From the NCBI RefSeq assembly GCF_001428805.1, contig NZ_LMIS01000001.1, forward strand, positions 2,158,976-2,222,975: a stretch of 64,000 nucleotides of DNA. The letters are read 5' to 3'. The notes beneath the pieces are model-generated. The model saw nothing but the letters and a program-made list of their open reading frames with translations, did not search any database and was not told the origin of the DNA. A program made the position numbers and the translations under genes. Positions 25,754 to 34,057 of this stretch are shown in pieces. Numbering within the stretch: position 1 is the stretch's first letter; each line of letters starts with the position of its first letter. Origin of the DNA: Aeromicrobium sp. Root236 (GTDB taxonomy: Bacteria; Actinomycetota; Actinomycetes; Propionibacteriales; Nocardioidaceae).

Positions 25754-26899
25754 TCAGGCGGCGGAGTCGTCCTCGTCCGGCACGATCTCGCCGGCGATGA
25801 CCTCTTCGTGGCTGTCCGGGTCCTCGATCGGGGCGCGGTCGAGCTCCCGGACGGCCCGGCGCGCGAAGTCGGCAGCGAGCTGGATCGCCATCTCGCTCTC
25901 GGGCAGGACGTCGACCAGGACCGGGAAGGCGTGCACCTGCTTGCGCCAGAGGTGCGTCTCGACCTCGACGCCCCGCTCGGACAGCAACAGCGCCATGGCC
26001 TCGACCTCGGGCCGCAGCAGCTCGTCCTCGACCGCGACGAAGAACGTCGGCGAGGTGATGTAGGCCGTCGCGTGCAGCGGTGAGGCGTAGCCCTCGATCG
26101 GCTTGCCGTCCTCGGGCAGCCACCGCTCGCGGATGTGCGCGATCCGCGTGATCGGCAGGTACGCGTCGCGGGCCCTGGCGACGCGCTCGACCGCCTTGTC
26201 CTCGCGGTCGGGGTCGACGCTGAGCAGCGGCGAGAAGCCGATCAACGCGGCGGGCGCCTGCAGGCCCCTCCGGTTGGCGAGCTCGGCGACCTTCATCGTG
26301 AGGTAGCCGCCCGCCGAGTCGCCGGCGACCACGATCTTGTCGGGGTGGTCGCTCTGCTCGACCAGCGCGGCGTAGGCGGAGATGGCGTCCTGCACCGAGT
26401 CGGCGATCGTGCCCTCAGGCAGCTGCACGTAGTCGACGGAGATGACGGTCGCACCGGTCCTGAGCGCCAGGCGCTCGCAGATGCGCCGATGCGTCGTGAT
26501 GCTGCCGGAGAAGAAGCCGCCGCCGTGCAGGTAGAGCAGCGTCATGTCGCTCTCGGGGCCGTAGCGGTGCCGCATCTGCTCGACCCGCACGCCACCGAGC
26601 TCGTACACCTCGAACGTGATGTGCGGCGAGCGCTTGCGGCGCGTCTGGAGGCCGTCGATCGTACGGATCGCGGCGAACGTGCGCTCGCTGATCGGCGTGA
26701 ACCGGAGCACGGGCTTGAAGACGATGCGGATCGTCCGCTGGAGCACGCGCGCCCTGAGGCTGTAGCTCTCGTGGACCACGGCCTTGTCGTAGACGACCCG
26801 CATCGGACCGCGGCCGGGCAGGCTCAGTCGGACCCGTCGGCGCGGCAGCTTCGCGACGCTCAGCAGCGTCGCGAACCGGTCGTACAACGAGGACCACAT
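25754..26899 (-). CDS. alpha/beta hydrolase, steryl acetyl hydrolase / HSL family
   Basis: 381-residue esterase of the hormone-sensitive-lipase group. Oxyanion motif H-G-G-G at residues 125-128, nucleophile elbow G-D-S-A-G with Ser195, an acid in A-V-E-D-E (about 297) and catalytic His in K-Q-V-H-A-F (about 325). The fold resembles mycobacterial LipR, whose neighbours in the mymA operon are a flavin monooxygenase and an SDR; related enzymes lie at 28.6 and 40-41 kb here. The ATG is fixed by a TACGCT box 6 nt upstream (leaderless), overlapped by the palindrome CGAGCGTACGCTCG (26904-26917). Confidence 0.85.
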   Translation of the reverse strand: MWSSLYDRFATLLSVAKLPRRRVRLSLPGRGPMRVVYDKAVVHESYSLRARVLQRTIRIVFKPVLRFTPISERTFAAIRTIDGLQTRRKRSPHITFEVYELGGVRVEQMRHRYGPESDMTLLYLHGGGFFSGSITTHRRICERLALRTGATVISVDYVQLPEGTIADSVQDAISAYAALVEQSDHPDKIVVAGDSAGGYLTMKVAELANRRGLQAPAALIGFSPLLSVDPDREDKAVERVARARDAYLPITRIAHIRERWLPEDGKPIEGYASPLHATAYITSPTFFVAVEDELLRPEVEAMALLLSERGVEVETHLWRKQVHAFPVLVDVLPESEMAIQLAADFARRAVRELDRAPIEDPDSHEEVIAGEIVPDEDDSAA

Positions 26900-26903
26900 A
26901 CCT

Positions 26904-26917
26904 CGAGCGTACGCTCG
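26904..26917. promoter_or_regulatory. palindrome over the hydrolase -10 box
   Basis: Perfect palindrome CGAGCGTACGCTCG. On the minus strand the -10 box TACGCT (26906-26911) lies inside it, and the hydrolase ATG starts 6 nt further on. Arms CATACC and GGTATG flank it just outside. It looks like an operator at a leaderless promoter; the regulator is unknown. Confidence 0.5.
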
Positions 26918-27047
26918 GTATGTTCCCGTCTCAAATCGGTGAGCCGCGTTTGCGCAGGTCAGAGGCCATTGCCGGGCCCGACCCCTGCGCCACGCATCGG
27001 CTGCGCGACACTCGGACGAGCGGCACGGCGACGGGAGGAGCGGGCAC

Positions 27048-27815
27048 ATGCTCGAGGCGATCGCGATCTTCGCGGCCGGCATCTGGGCCGGCATGATCAA
27101 CGTCATCGTCGGCTCCGGCACGCTCATCACGTTCCCGACGCTGCTGCTCTTCGGCTACCCGGCGATCACCGCCAACGTGTCCAACAACATCGGCCTCGTC
27201 GCCGGCGGGCTGTCCGGCATCCACGGCTATCGGGCCGAGGCGCTCCGCCACCGCACGCTCCTGCTGCGCCTCGCGCCGGCCTCGGTGCTCGGCGCGCTGA
27301 CCGGCGCGATCCTGCTGCTGGTGCTGCCGGCCGACTCGTTCCGGGCGATCGTGCCGGTCCTGATCTCGATCGGGCTCGTCATGGTCGTCATCGGCCCTGC
27401 GGTCCAGCGCCGCGCGGCCCGCCGGAGGACCGAGCCCGGTGCTGCTCCGCGTACGTCCCGGTGGATCCTGCCGCTCGGCGTGTATGCCGCGGGCATCTAC
27501 GGCGGCTACTTCGGCGCCGCCCAGGGCATCCTGCTCGTGGGTCTCCTGGGCGTGCTGCTGACCATCGGGCTCCAGGACATCAACGGCATCAAGAACGTGC
27601 TGGCGACGATCGTCAACGCCGTCGCGGCGGTGGCGTTCATGGTCGTCGCGTGGGACAAGATCGACTGGAAAGTCGTCGGGCTGATCGCCGCCGGCAGCCT
27701 GCTGGGCGGTCAGCTGGGCGCCAGGATCGGCCGCCGTCTCCCGCCGGCCGTGCTCCGTGCGGTGATCCTGGTGATCGGCCTCGTGGCGCTGGTCAAGATC
27801 GTGTTCTTCGACTGA
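27048..27815 (+). CDS. TauE/SafE family sulfite/anion exporter
   Basis: 255 residues with about eight membrane helices and the family's two similar halves. The first half has G-S-G-T-L-I-T-F-P (about 22-30) with N-V-S-N-N-I-G (about 43-49). The second has G-G-Y-F-G-A-A-Q-G (about 154-162) with G-I-K-N-V-L-A (about 181-187). Members move sulfite, sulfoacetate or other small anions; the substrate here is unknown. The ATG follows GGGAGGAGCGGGCAC. It is convergent with the SIMPL gene, 6 bp apart. Confidence 0.88.
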   Translation: MLEAIAIFAAGIWAGMINVIVGSGTLITFPTLLLFGYPAITANVSNNIGLVAGGLSGIHGYRAEALRHRTLLLRLAPASVLGALTGAILLLVLPADSFRAIVPVLISIGLVMVVIGPAVQRRAARRRTEPGAAPRTSRWILPLGVYAAGIYGGYFGAAQGILLVGLLGVLLTIGLQDINGIKNVLATIVNAVAAVAFMVVAWDKIDWKVVGLIAAGSLLGGQLGARIGRRLPPAVLRAVILVIGLVALVKIVFFD

Positions 27816-27821
27816 GCTCGA

Positions 27822-28484
27822 TCACTCCGCGACGAAGCGGGCGTCCACGTCGACGTGGATGACGATCTCGGCCGGCGTCAGGTCGAGCTGCGGGCCGCCG
27901 TCAGACGTCTCGGCGAAGCCTGACTTGGCCAGCAGGGGGAACGCCGCAGGGCTCTCGATGTGGTGCGTCAGCATGCCGGGGTCGGCCAGCTGCATCGCCA
28001 TGACCTTGCCGCGCCGGACGGCGTTGGCGTAGGACTGCGCCTTGTTGACCGCGTCGTCGACAGCCGCCTTGCGGACCTCGGCCTCGTACGAACGCCGGTT
28101 CTTGACGCCCACGTCCCAGCCGATGCCGACGACCTCGACCCCGTCGGTGCCCGACCAGAAGTCGAGGAACCCGCTGAGCCGCTCGAAGTCGGTGAACTCG
28201 GCGCCGACCTGCACGCGGGCGACGTGCACGGGTGCCCCGCGCTTGCCCTCGGCATCCCACGGGCGGTGGCTGAAGACCCTCACCTGGTCGCTGGACCACG
28301 GCCCGACGGCGCGGAGCTCGACGAGCTCACGCAGCTGCGAGACCAACGGATCGTGGATCGCGACGGCGTCCTGGAAGACCTGCTGCCGGTCCGGGCCCTC
28401 GACGGCCGCGGCCATGGACACGATCGCGCGTTCGGCGGGGTAGTGCTGCTCGGCGGAGCCGCGCACGGTGATGTCGAGCGTCAT
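27822..28484 (-). CDS. SIMPL domain (DUF541) protein
   Basis: 220 residues. The SIMPL/DUF541 domain covers nearly the whole protein: V-R-G-S-A-E at the start, S-D-Q-V-R-V-F-S-H-R in the middle and A-V-N-K-A-Q-S-Y-A-N-A in the C-terminal half. Secreted relatives carry signal peptides; none is obvious here, so this form is probably cytoplasmic. The ATG at 28484 is favoured by CAAGAT 6 nt upstream. It is divergent from the monooxygenase gene. Confidence 0.75.
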   Translation of the reverse strand: MTLDITVRGSAEQHYPAERAIVSMAAAVEGPDRQQVFQDAVAIHDPLVSQLRELVELRAVGPWSSDQVRVFSHRPWDAEGKRGAPVHVARVQVGAEFTDFERLSGFLDFWSGTDGVEVVGIGWDVGVKNRRSYEAEVRKAAVDDAVNKAQSYANAVRRGKVMAMQLADPGMLTHHIESPAAFPLLAKSGFAETSDGGPQLDLTPAEIVIHVDVDARFVAE

Positions 28485-28540
28485 GCGGACATCTTGCCGC
28501 ATCGGCCGCCTCGCGGGTTGTCACGCGCCGAACCGGATGG

Positions 28541-28569
28541 TTCACTGGGTTTAGATATTCCGATTATCT
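28541..28569 (+). promoter_or_regulatory. monooxygenase promoter with 17-bp palindromic operator
   Basis: TTCACT (28541-28546), a 17-nt spacer and TTATCT (28564-28569) make a promoter for the gene at 28588. Its spacer and -10 are covered by the palindrome AGATATTCCGATTATCT (28553-28569; 7 of 8 pairs). The same AGATA-N7-TATCT design lies on the SDR promoter at 41374-41390. Confidence 0.6.
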
Positions 28570-28587
28570 GAGATCACCGGGAGCAGC

Positions 28588-30069
28588 ATGCCTGACACCA
28601 TCCACGACGCCGTGATCGTCGGCGCCGGATTCGGCGGCATCGGCGCGGCGATCCAGCTGCGGCGGCTCGGTCGCGACGACCTGGTGATCCTCGAGCGCGA
28701 GAGCGACCTCGGCGGCACCTGGCACGTCAACCGCTATCCCGGCCTCGCGGTCGACATCCCGTCGTCGACCTACTCCTACTCGTTCGAGCCCAATCCCTAC
28801 TGGTCGCGGCTCTACGCACCCGGCGCGGAGCTCAAGGCGTACGCCACGCACGTCGCCGAGAAGTACGACGTGCGGCGCCACATGCGGTTCGACGCGGTCG
28901 TCGAGGGAGCGGTCTGGGACGACGACGGGCACTGGACGGTCAACCTCGCCGGCGGCGAACGCCTGCACGCACGCCTGCTGCTGACCGCGACGGGATTCCT
29001 CTCCCAGCCGGCGTTCCCCCAGATCGACGGCATCGAGTCGTTCGCCGGCACCGTCATCCACACCACCCGCTGGGACGACTCGATCGACCTCGACGGCCGA
29101 CGCGCCGCGGTGATCGGCACCGGCGCGACCGCTGTGCAGCTGATCCCCGAGATCGCGCCGAGGCTCGCGGAGCTCACGGTCTACCAGCGCACTGCGATCT
29201 GGGTGACCCCGAAGGGCGACCGCGCGATCCCCAAGCGGGTGCAGCGGCTGTATGCCCGGGTCCCGCTCGCGCAACGCGTCGTGCGCACGATCGGCAGCGG
29301 CATCCTCGAGCTCATCATGGTCGCCGGCGTGCTCAACTACCGCCGCACCAAGCTGCTCAACCGCAGCGTCGAGAAGCTCGCGCTGCGCCACCTCGCGCGG
29401 CAGGTCAAGGACCCGGAGACCCGCCGCAAGCTCACGCCGGACTACACGTTCGGCTGCAAGCGGCCCACGTTCTCCAACACGTACTTCCCGACGTTCAACC
29501 GCGACAACGTGCACCTGGAGACCACCCCGATCGCGCGCATCGAGCCCCACGGGATCGTCACGGCGGACGGCACCAAGACCGAGATCGACACGCTCGTGCT
29601 GGCGACCGGCTTCAACCTCTGGGACACCAACTTCCCGGCGTTCGAGGTCATCGGCCGCAACGGCAAGGACCTCGGCAAGTTCTGGCGCGACCAGCAGTTC
29701 CAGGCGTACGAGGGGGTCGCCGTGCCCGGCTTCCCCAACTTCGTGTCGCTCAACAGCCCCTACTCGTACTCGGGCCTGTCCTACTTCACGACGATCGAGT
29801 CACAGATGAAGCACCTCAAGCGCCTGCTCCGCGAGGTCGACCGGCGCGGCGCGGCGACGTTCGAGGTCACCGAGCGGGCCAACCGGCAGTTCCTCGACCG
29901 CATGACGGAACGGCTCGAGGGCTCGGTGTTCGTCAACGGCAGCTGCGCCACCTCGCGGTCCTACTACTTCAACCAGCACGGCATGGCGACGCTGCTGCGC
30001 CCGACGTCGACGATCAACGCGTTCCGCGAGGCCGGCAGCTTCCCGCTGGACGACTACGCGTACGCCTGA
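28588..30069 (+). CDS. flavin-containing / Baeyer-Villiger-type monooxygenase
   Basis: 493-residue class B flavoprotein monooxygenase using FAD and NADPH. FAD motif G-A-G-F-G-G-I-G (about 12-19), F-x-G-x-x-x-H-x-x-x-W-D fingerprint at 152-163 (F-A-G-T-V-I-H-T-T-R-W-D), and a second dinucleotide motif G-T-G-A-T-A (about 177). It resembles mycobacterial EthA/MymA-like enzymes that oxidise ketones or fatty-acid derivatives. The ATG has GGGAGCAGC just upstream. A palindromic operator covers the promoter. A dispersed repeat hairpin follows its stop. The substrate is unknown. Confidence 0.88.
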   Translation: MPDTIHDAVIVGAGFGGIGAAIQLRRLGRDDLVILERESDLGGTWHVNRYPGLAVDIPSSTYSYSFEPNPYWSRLYAPGAELKAYATHVAEKYDVRRHMRFDAVVEGAVWDDDGHWTVNLAGGERLHARLLLTATGFLSQPAFPQIDGIESFAGTVIHTTRWDDSIDLDGRRAAVIGTGATAVQLIPEIAPRLAELTVYQRTAIWVTPKGDRAIPKRVQRLYARVPLAQRVVRTIGSGILELIMVAGVLNYRRTKLLNRSVEKLALRHLARQVKDPETRRKLTPDYTFGCKRPTFSNTYFPTFNRDNVHLETTPIARIEPHGIVTADGTKTEIDTLVLATGFNLWDTNFPAFEVIGRNGKDLGKFWRDQQFQAYEGVAVPGFPNFVSLNSPYSYSGLSYFTTIESQMKHLKRLLREVDRRGAATFEVTERANRQFLDRMTERLEGSVFVNGSCATSRSYYFNQHGMATLLRPTSTINAFREAGSFPLDDYAYA

Positions 30070-30071
30070 TT

Positions 30072-30136
30072 CCTTTCGACAGGCTCAAGGAGCTTCATTC
30101 GGGTCGCGAGCACCGCTCCTTGAGCGTGTCGAAAGG
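30072..30136. repeat. dispersed palindromic repeat acting as intergenic hairpin
   Basis: Two 22-bp arms (30072-30093 and 30115-30136; 21 of 22 positions complementary; cores TTTCGACAGGCTCAAGGAGC and GCTCCTTGAGCGTGTCGAAA) enclose a 21-bp loop. It lies between the convergent monooxygenase and HxlR genes and could terminate both. Single arms of the same sequence occur at 8346-8367, 10299-10314 and 10380-10397. Confidence 0.75.
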
Positions 30137-30139
30137 ACA

Positions 30140-30640
30140 TCACACCGCCAGCTTGGCCCCGGAGAGCGGGACGAGCTCGGCGCGGGTGCTCGCCTCGATC
30201 TCATGGCCCGCTGCACAGGTCAGGTGGGCGTGGATCTCGGCGTCGCAGTCGCGGTGCCGCAGGGACATCGGCGGGCCGTCCTGACCCGGCCGGTGCGCGT
30301 CACCCCAGTCCATCAGGGCGACCATGACGGTGCGCAGGTCACGACCGGCCGCCGTGAGCACGTACTCGTGACGAGCTCGCTGACCCTCGGGCCGATAGGG
30401 GCGCTTCTCGACGAGTCCCTCGTCGACCAGCAACGCGAGCCGCTTGGTGAGGACGTCCCGCGCGACGCCGAGGTGCTGCTGCAGGGCGTCGAACCGGCGT
30501 ACGCCGTTGAACAGGTCGCGCACGACCAGGACGGACCACCGGTCACCGAGGATCTGCGCGGTCCTCGCGATCGAGCACGTCGCCGAGTCGTACTCGGTCA
30601 TCGGGATGGATCCCTGTGTCACGCTGGGTTTGGATTCCAT
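30140..30640 (-). CDS. HxlR family transcriptional regulator
   Basis: 166-residue MarR-like winged helix of the HxlR group: C-S-I-A-R-T-A-Q-I-L-G-D-R-W-S-V-L-V-V-R-D-L-F (about 23-45), recognition helix in R-F-D-A-L-Q-Q-H-L-G-V-A-R-D-V-L-T-K-R-L, and wing Y-R-P-E-G-Q-R. HxlR proteins often respond to aldehydes or quinones. The ATG at 30640 is fixed by TACCAT 6 nt upstream; a second ATG at 30601 would remove 13 residues. Its -10 box abuts the divergent thioesterase promoter, so it may control that gene. Confidence 0.82.
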   Translation of the reverse strand: MESKPSVTQGSIPMTEYDSATCSIARTAQILGDRWSVLVVRDLFNGVRRFDALQQHLGVARDVLTKRLALLVDEGLVEKRPYRPEGQRARHEYVLTAAGRDLRTVMVALMDWGDAHRPGQDGPPMSLRHRDCDAEIHAHLTCAAGHEIEASTRAELVPLSGAKLAV

Positions 30641-30646
30641 ACCCAG

Positions 30647-30652
30647 ATGGTA
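30647..30652 (-). promoter_or_regulatory. -10 box of the leaderless HxlR gene
   Basis: TACCAT on the minus strand, followed by 6 nt and the HxlR ATG. TACGCT on the plus strand starts at 30651 and could be the -10 of the divergent thioesterase gene, so the two promoters overlap. Confidence 0.5.
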
Positions 30653-30685
30653 CGCTCTTGCCACCCGCACGAGAAGAGGCGCGAC

Positions 30686-31186
30686 ATGACGATCGACCAG
30701 GAAGCCCAGCAGAAGACCATCACCTGGGTCGACCCCAGGCCTCAGGCGGAGCAGGCGCTCACGATGTCGGGACTCGACTACCTGCAGGCCATGATCGACG
30801 GCCGGTTCCCCGCGCCGCCGATCGCGAGCCACATCAACCTCGATCTCGTCAGCGTCTCGCCCGGCGTCGCGGTCATGACGGCCGTGCCCGACGAGTCGCA
30901 CTACAACCCGATCGGCTCGATCCACGGGGGGTTCGCCGCGACGCTGCTCGACTCCGTGTGCGGCTGCGCCGTGCAGTCGACGCTGCCGGCCGGCATGGCG
31001 TACACGACCCTCGACCTCAGCATCAACTACCTGCGCGGCATGACGACCGAGACCGGGCTCGTGACCGGCGAGGGCCGGGTCACCAAACCGGGCTCGCGTG
31101 CCGCGTTCGTCGAGGCCGACATCAAGGACGGGGCGGGGCGTCTGCTCGCCACCGCGACGTCAACCTGTCTCGTGTTCACTCCCTGA
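30686..31186 (+). CDS. PaaI/YdiI-type hotdog thioesterase
   Basis: 166-residue single hotdog (4HBT) domain that would hydrolyse an acyl-CoA thioester. The active-site loop reads N-P-I-G-S-I-H-G-G-F-A-A-T-L-L-D (about 75-90), with H-G-G followed by a helix-borne acid, as in PaaI-like enzymes. There is an extra N-terminal helix of about 25 residues. The ATG follows GAAGAGG. It is divergent from an HxlR regulator whose promoter overlaps this one, and 42 bp before the phosphofructokinase gene. Confidence 0.85.
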   Translation: MTIDQEAQQKTITWVDPRPQAEQALTMSGLDYLQAMIDGRFPAPPIASHINLDLVSVSPGVAVMTAVPDESHYNPIGSIHGGFAATLLDSVCGCAVQSTLPAGMAYTTLDLSINYLRGMTTETGLVTGEGRVTKPGSRAAFVEADIKDGAGRLLATATSTCLVFTP

Positions 31187-31216
31187 ATCGCGGTGAAACG
31201 TGAGGGTTTCCTCGGA

Positions 31217-31222
31217 TAGCAT
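31217..31222 (+). promoter_or_regulatory. -10 box of the leaderless phosphofructokinase gene
   Basis: TAGCAT, followed by 6 nt and the GTG start at 31229. No Shine-Dalgarno sequence lies in between. A TTG-type -35 is not clear. Confidence 0.5.
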
Positions 31223-31228
31223 TGTCCT

Positions 31229-32548
31229 GTGGTCTCCCTCTCCGATCTCCAGGTCCGCTCGCTCGGTGCGTGCACCGTCGACTCTCCTCTCGCGCTCTAC
31301 GTCGAGGGGCGTACGACCAACGAGTACTACGTCGGCGAGACCGATCGCATCCTCTACGACGACACCCTCGAGCTGATCGCGTCGCGCGGCGTGCCGCTCG
31401 ACGAGCTGCCGACGTTCGAGTCCGGCGGGCCACGTCAGAAGATCTTCTTCGACCCGGCGACGACCAAGGTCGGCGTCGTCACCTGCGGCGGCCTGTGCCC
31501 CGGCCTCAACGACGTCATCCGGGCGATCGTGCTCGAGCTCAACACCCACTACGGCGTTCGCAACGTCGTCGGCTTCCAGCACGGCTACGCCGGACTCATC
31601 GAGTCCAACGGCCACGACGTCGTCGAGCTGACGCCGGAGTTCGTCTCCCGCATCAGCGAGCGTGGCGGCACGATCCTCGGCTCGTCGCGTGGCGCGCAGG
31701 ATCCCTCCGCCATCGTCGACCGGCTGGTTGAGCTCGACATCGACATCCTCATGGTCATCGGCGGCGACGGCTCGATGCGCGGCGCCCACAACATCGGTGC
31801 CGAGATCGCCGCCCGCGGCCTGACGATCGGTGTCGTCGGCGTGCCCAAGACGATCGACAACGACATCCCGCACATCGGTCAGAGCTTCGGGTTCTCGACG
31901 GCGTTCGCCAAGGCTGCCGAGTCGATCAAGGCCGCCCGCGTCGAGGTCGAGGCAGCCGTCGGCGGCGTCGGCATCGTCAAGGTCATGGGCCGTCACGCCG
32001 GGTTCATCGCCTGTTACGCCGCCCTGGCCAACCATGACGCCGACTTCGTGCTGATCCCCGAGGTCGGGTTCTCGCTCGACGGAGACAACGGCCTGCTGGC
32101 GCTGCTCGAGCGACGGGTCGCCGAGCGCGGCAGCGCCGTGATCGTGCTCGCCGAGGGCGCCGGCCAGGACCTCATCCCGGCCAGCGATCGCCGCGACGCC
32201 AGTGGCAACGCGGTGCTCGGCGACATCGCCGGGTTCCTGCGCGAGCAGATCAGCAAGGACTTCGCCAACCGCAACCAGCCGCTGACGATGCGCTACTTCA
32301 ACCCCGGCTACGCGATCCGCTCCGTGCCCGCCGACGCGTCCGACTCGGTCTACTGCGCACGCCTGGCCCAGACCGCGGTGCACGCCGCGATGGCCGGTCG
32401 TACGGACATGGTCGTCGGCCGCCGGCGTCACCGCTTCGTGCACGTGCCGATCCCGTTCGTCACCTCCGGCTCGCACAGCGTCTCGCCCGACGGCGACCTC
32501 TGGCTGTCGGTGCTCGAGAGCACCGCCCAGCCGTTCTCCATGTGCTGA
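31229..32548 (+). CDS. 6-phosphofructokinase (group II/III-like, probably ATP-dependent)
   Basis: 439 residues, longer than the 320-residue bacterial PfkA. It has an N-terminal extension of about 80 residues and the G-G-L-C-P-G-L-N-D motif (about 88-96). The nucleotide motif G-G-D-G-S starts at residue 178; Gly rather than Asp after G-G-D usually means ATP rather than pyrophosphate. P-K-T-I-D-N-D follows at 206-212, then M-G-R-H-A-G (about 252). It phosphorylates fructose 6-phosphate in glycolysis. The GTG start is leaderless behind TAGCAT. It is convergent with the Fic gene, 5 bp apart. Confidence 0.88.
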   Translation: MVSLSDLQVRSLGACTVDSPLALYVEGRTTNEYYVGETDRILYDDTLELIASRGVPLDELPTFESGGPRQKIFFDPATTKVGVVTCGGLCPGLNDVIRAIVLELNTHYGVRNVVGFQHGYAGLIESNGHDVVELTPEFVSRISERGGTILGSSRGAQDPSAIVDRLVELDIDILMVIGGDGSMRGAHNIGAEIAARGLTIGVVGVPKTIDNDIPHIGQSFGFSTAFAKAAESIKAARVEVEAAVGGVGIVKVMGRHAGFIACYAALANHDADFVLIPEVGFSLDGDNGLLALLERRVAERGSAVIVLAEGAGQDLIPASDRRDASGNAVLGDIAGFLREQISKDFANRNQPLTMRYFNPGYAIRSVPADASDSVYCARLAQTAVHAAMAGRTDMVVGRRRHRFVHVPIPFVTSGSHSVSPDGDLWLSVLESTAQPFSMC

Positions 32549-32553
32549 GTCCG

Positions 32554-33741
32554 CTAGCTCCGAAGCAGGACACTCATGACATCTGGCGCGTGGAACCTGC
32601 GACGGTACGCATCGCTGGGGCCGAACGGAGCTAGTACCCCGATCTCGATCAACTGAGCGACCAACTTATTCGCCCGGCCATAGGAAACGTTGAGCGCTTG
32701 CTCGAGACCGCGGACCGTGAACGCGACATGTCCGACCGAGTGATCGACCACAGCATGAGCACTGTCGGCTCTGAGGCTTGACGCCCGAACTCTCTCGTGA
32801 AGTTCTGCCTGAACTCGAACGAGGGCAAGCATCTGCTTCTGTGTAGCGGCAGCCGATTCCTTGATGCCTTCTGCGAAGAACCTGACCCATGGATCCCATT
32901 CCCCGGTGGCGCTAACACTGAGAAGGTGGTTGTAGTACTCCTCTCGCCGCGCCTCGAACCACGGCGAGACGGTCAACGTTGGTTCAGTCAGCACTCCCGT
33001 CATAAGGAACTGCAGGACAATTATGAGGCGGCCGATCCGCCCATTCCCGTCGTTGTAGGGGTGAAGAGTCTCGAACTGATAGTGGACCATCGCTGCACCA
33101 ATGACGGGATCGATACTCTGGCTGTGGTCCGCAGCGATCCATTCGACCAGGTCTCTATAGCGCGCTTCGAGGTCCGATCCCGGAGGCATCGGGACGAACC
33201 GCGAGTCCTCGATGGGTGCATCTGCCCGGTGCCCGATGACGACCTGGATGTCTCGCACGTTCCCTGAGGACGGGGTCGCAGAGACCGTTCCACGCACCAA
33301 GCGTCCTTGCAGTTGGCACAGCGACGTGACCGAAAGAGGTCGACCTTCACGTTGCCACGCAAAAGCCGTCTCAGCGACCTCGACGTAGTTCAAGACCTCT
33401 CGCATGCTCCCAGTCGTCGGCTCGTTCTCATCCGCAGCCAGCACTTCGTCAAGAGGTGCATACGTGCCTTCCAAGGCCGACGTGCTCTGCGCCTCTTTGC
33501 GGAGCGTCGGCTGCCGAAGCAGTTGCGGATTGGGGAGTTGCCGTGCGGTGCTGTCAAGAGCCCCCAAGGCAGCCCGAGCATCGGCCACCTTGAGATATGT
33601 ATTTGCTGACAGGGGAACCGACTCCGCGGGGAGCGGATCAGGTACGAATGCAAAATGCTCCCAAGGACCCCGCCTTGGATCATTGCCAGAGATCGCATGG
33701 AGTTGACCCAAAGAGTCGTTCCCGAACATTTGCGGCTTCAC
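32554..33741 (-). CDS. Fic family protein with N-terminal inhibitory motif
   Basis: 395 residues. The Fic core motif H-P-Y-N-D-G-N-G-R-I-G-R starts at His227, so AMP-transfer or related nucleotidyl transfer to a target hydroxyl is likely. An N-terminal T-S-A-L-E-G (Thr87 to Gly92) matches the [S/T]xxxE[G/N] inhibition helix of class II Fic proteins, so it is probably self-inhibited and needs no separate antitoxin. A C-terminal winged helix (about 325-390) is present. The GTG start follows TAAAGT-N6 (leaderless). Base composition is less GC-rich than on either side, pointing to transfer. The target is unknown. Confidence 0.9.
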   Translation of the reverse strand: MKPQMFGNDSLGQLHAISGNDPRRGPWEHFAFVPDPLPAESVPLSANTYLKVADARAALGALDSTARQLPNPQLLRQPTLRKEAQSTSALEGTYAPLDEVLAADENEPTTGSMREVLNYVEVAETAFAWQREGRPLSVTSLCQLQGRLVRGTVSATPSSGNVRDIQVVIGHRADAPIEDSRFVPMPPGSDLEARYRDLVEWIAADHSQSIDPVIGAAMVHYQFETLHPYNDGNGRIGRLIIVLQFLMTGVLTEPTLTVSPWFEARREEYYNHLLSVSATGEWDPWVRFFAEGIKESAAATQKQMLALVRVQAELHERVRASSLRADSAHAVVDHSVGHVAFTVRGLEQALNVSYGRANKLVAQLIEIGVLAPFGPSDAYRRRFHAPDVMSVLLRS

Positions 33742-34057
33742 AATGTCACTTTAACCCGGACTTAGTGAAATACCACGCGTGTAATCGCTCCTAAAGGTGA
33801 GTAGATCTGATCAAACCTCACTGAACGGCACGAAGTGGACAACTCTTGCCGAACCGTTTCACTTTGCGACACATCTCGGCTCGACCCTCACCCCACTAAA
33901 TGACGCCCGGACCTGGACCGACTGAACCTTGGATGCCGGCCATCGCCTAACACTGTTCGGACTCGATCCCCGCGACTTTCGCATCGTGAGATGTCGTCGC
34001 GGCGCACGAAACCGCTGTCACTGTCGAGGTCACAGACCTTCGACGGGAGACACCATC
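33742..34057. other. 316-bp divergent intergenic region (Fic / metY)
   Basis: The left third is AT-richer and continues the Fic composition. TAAAGT (33748-33753, minus strand) is the Fic -10. The right part is the metY leader, with a stem GTCGAGGTC (34023-34031)-ACA-GACCTTCGAC (34035-34044), one bulge, directly before the GGGAGA ribosome-binding site. I looked for SAM-II, SAM-IV and S-box features known upstream of met genes and could not recognise one. TAACACT at 33948-33954 could be a -10. No gene is seen. Confidence 0.4.

Noticed and set aside
32797..33267. A 156-codon plus-strand frame inside the Fic gene as a possible antitoxin
   Set aside because: It is antisense to the Fic core, has no start signal, and the Fic protein already carries its own inhibitory motif.
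33742..34057. A SAM riboswitch upstream of metY
   Set aside because: The leader has only one short stem next to the ribosome-binding site; none of the conserved cores of SAM-I, SAM-II or SAM-IV was found by eye.
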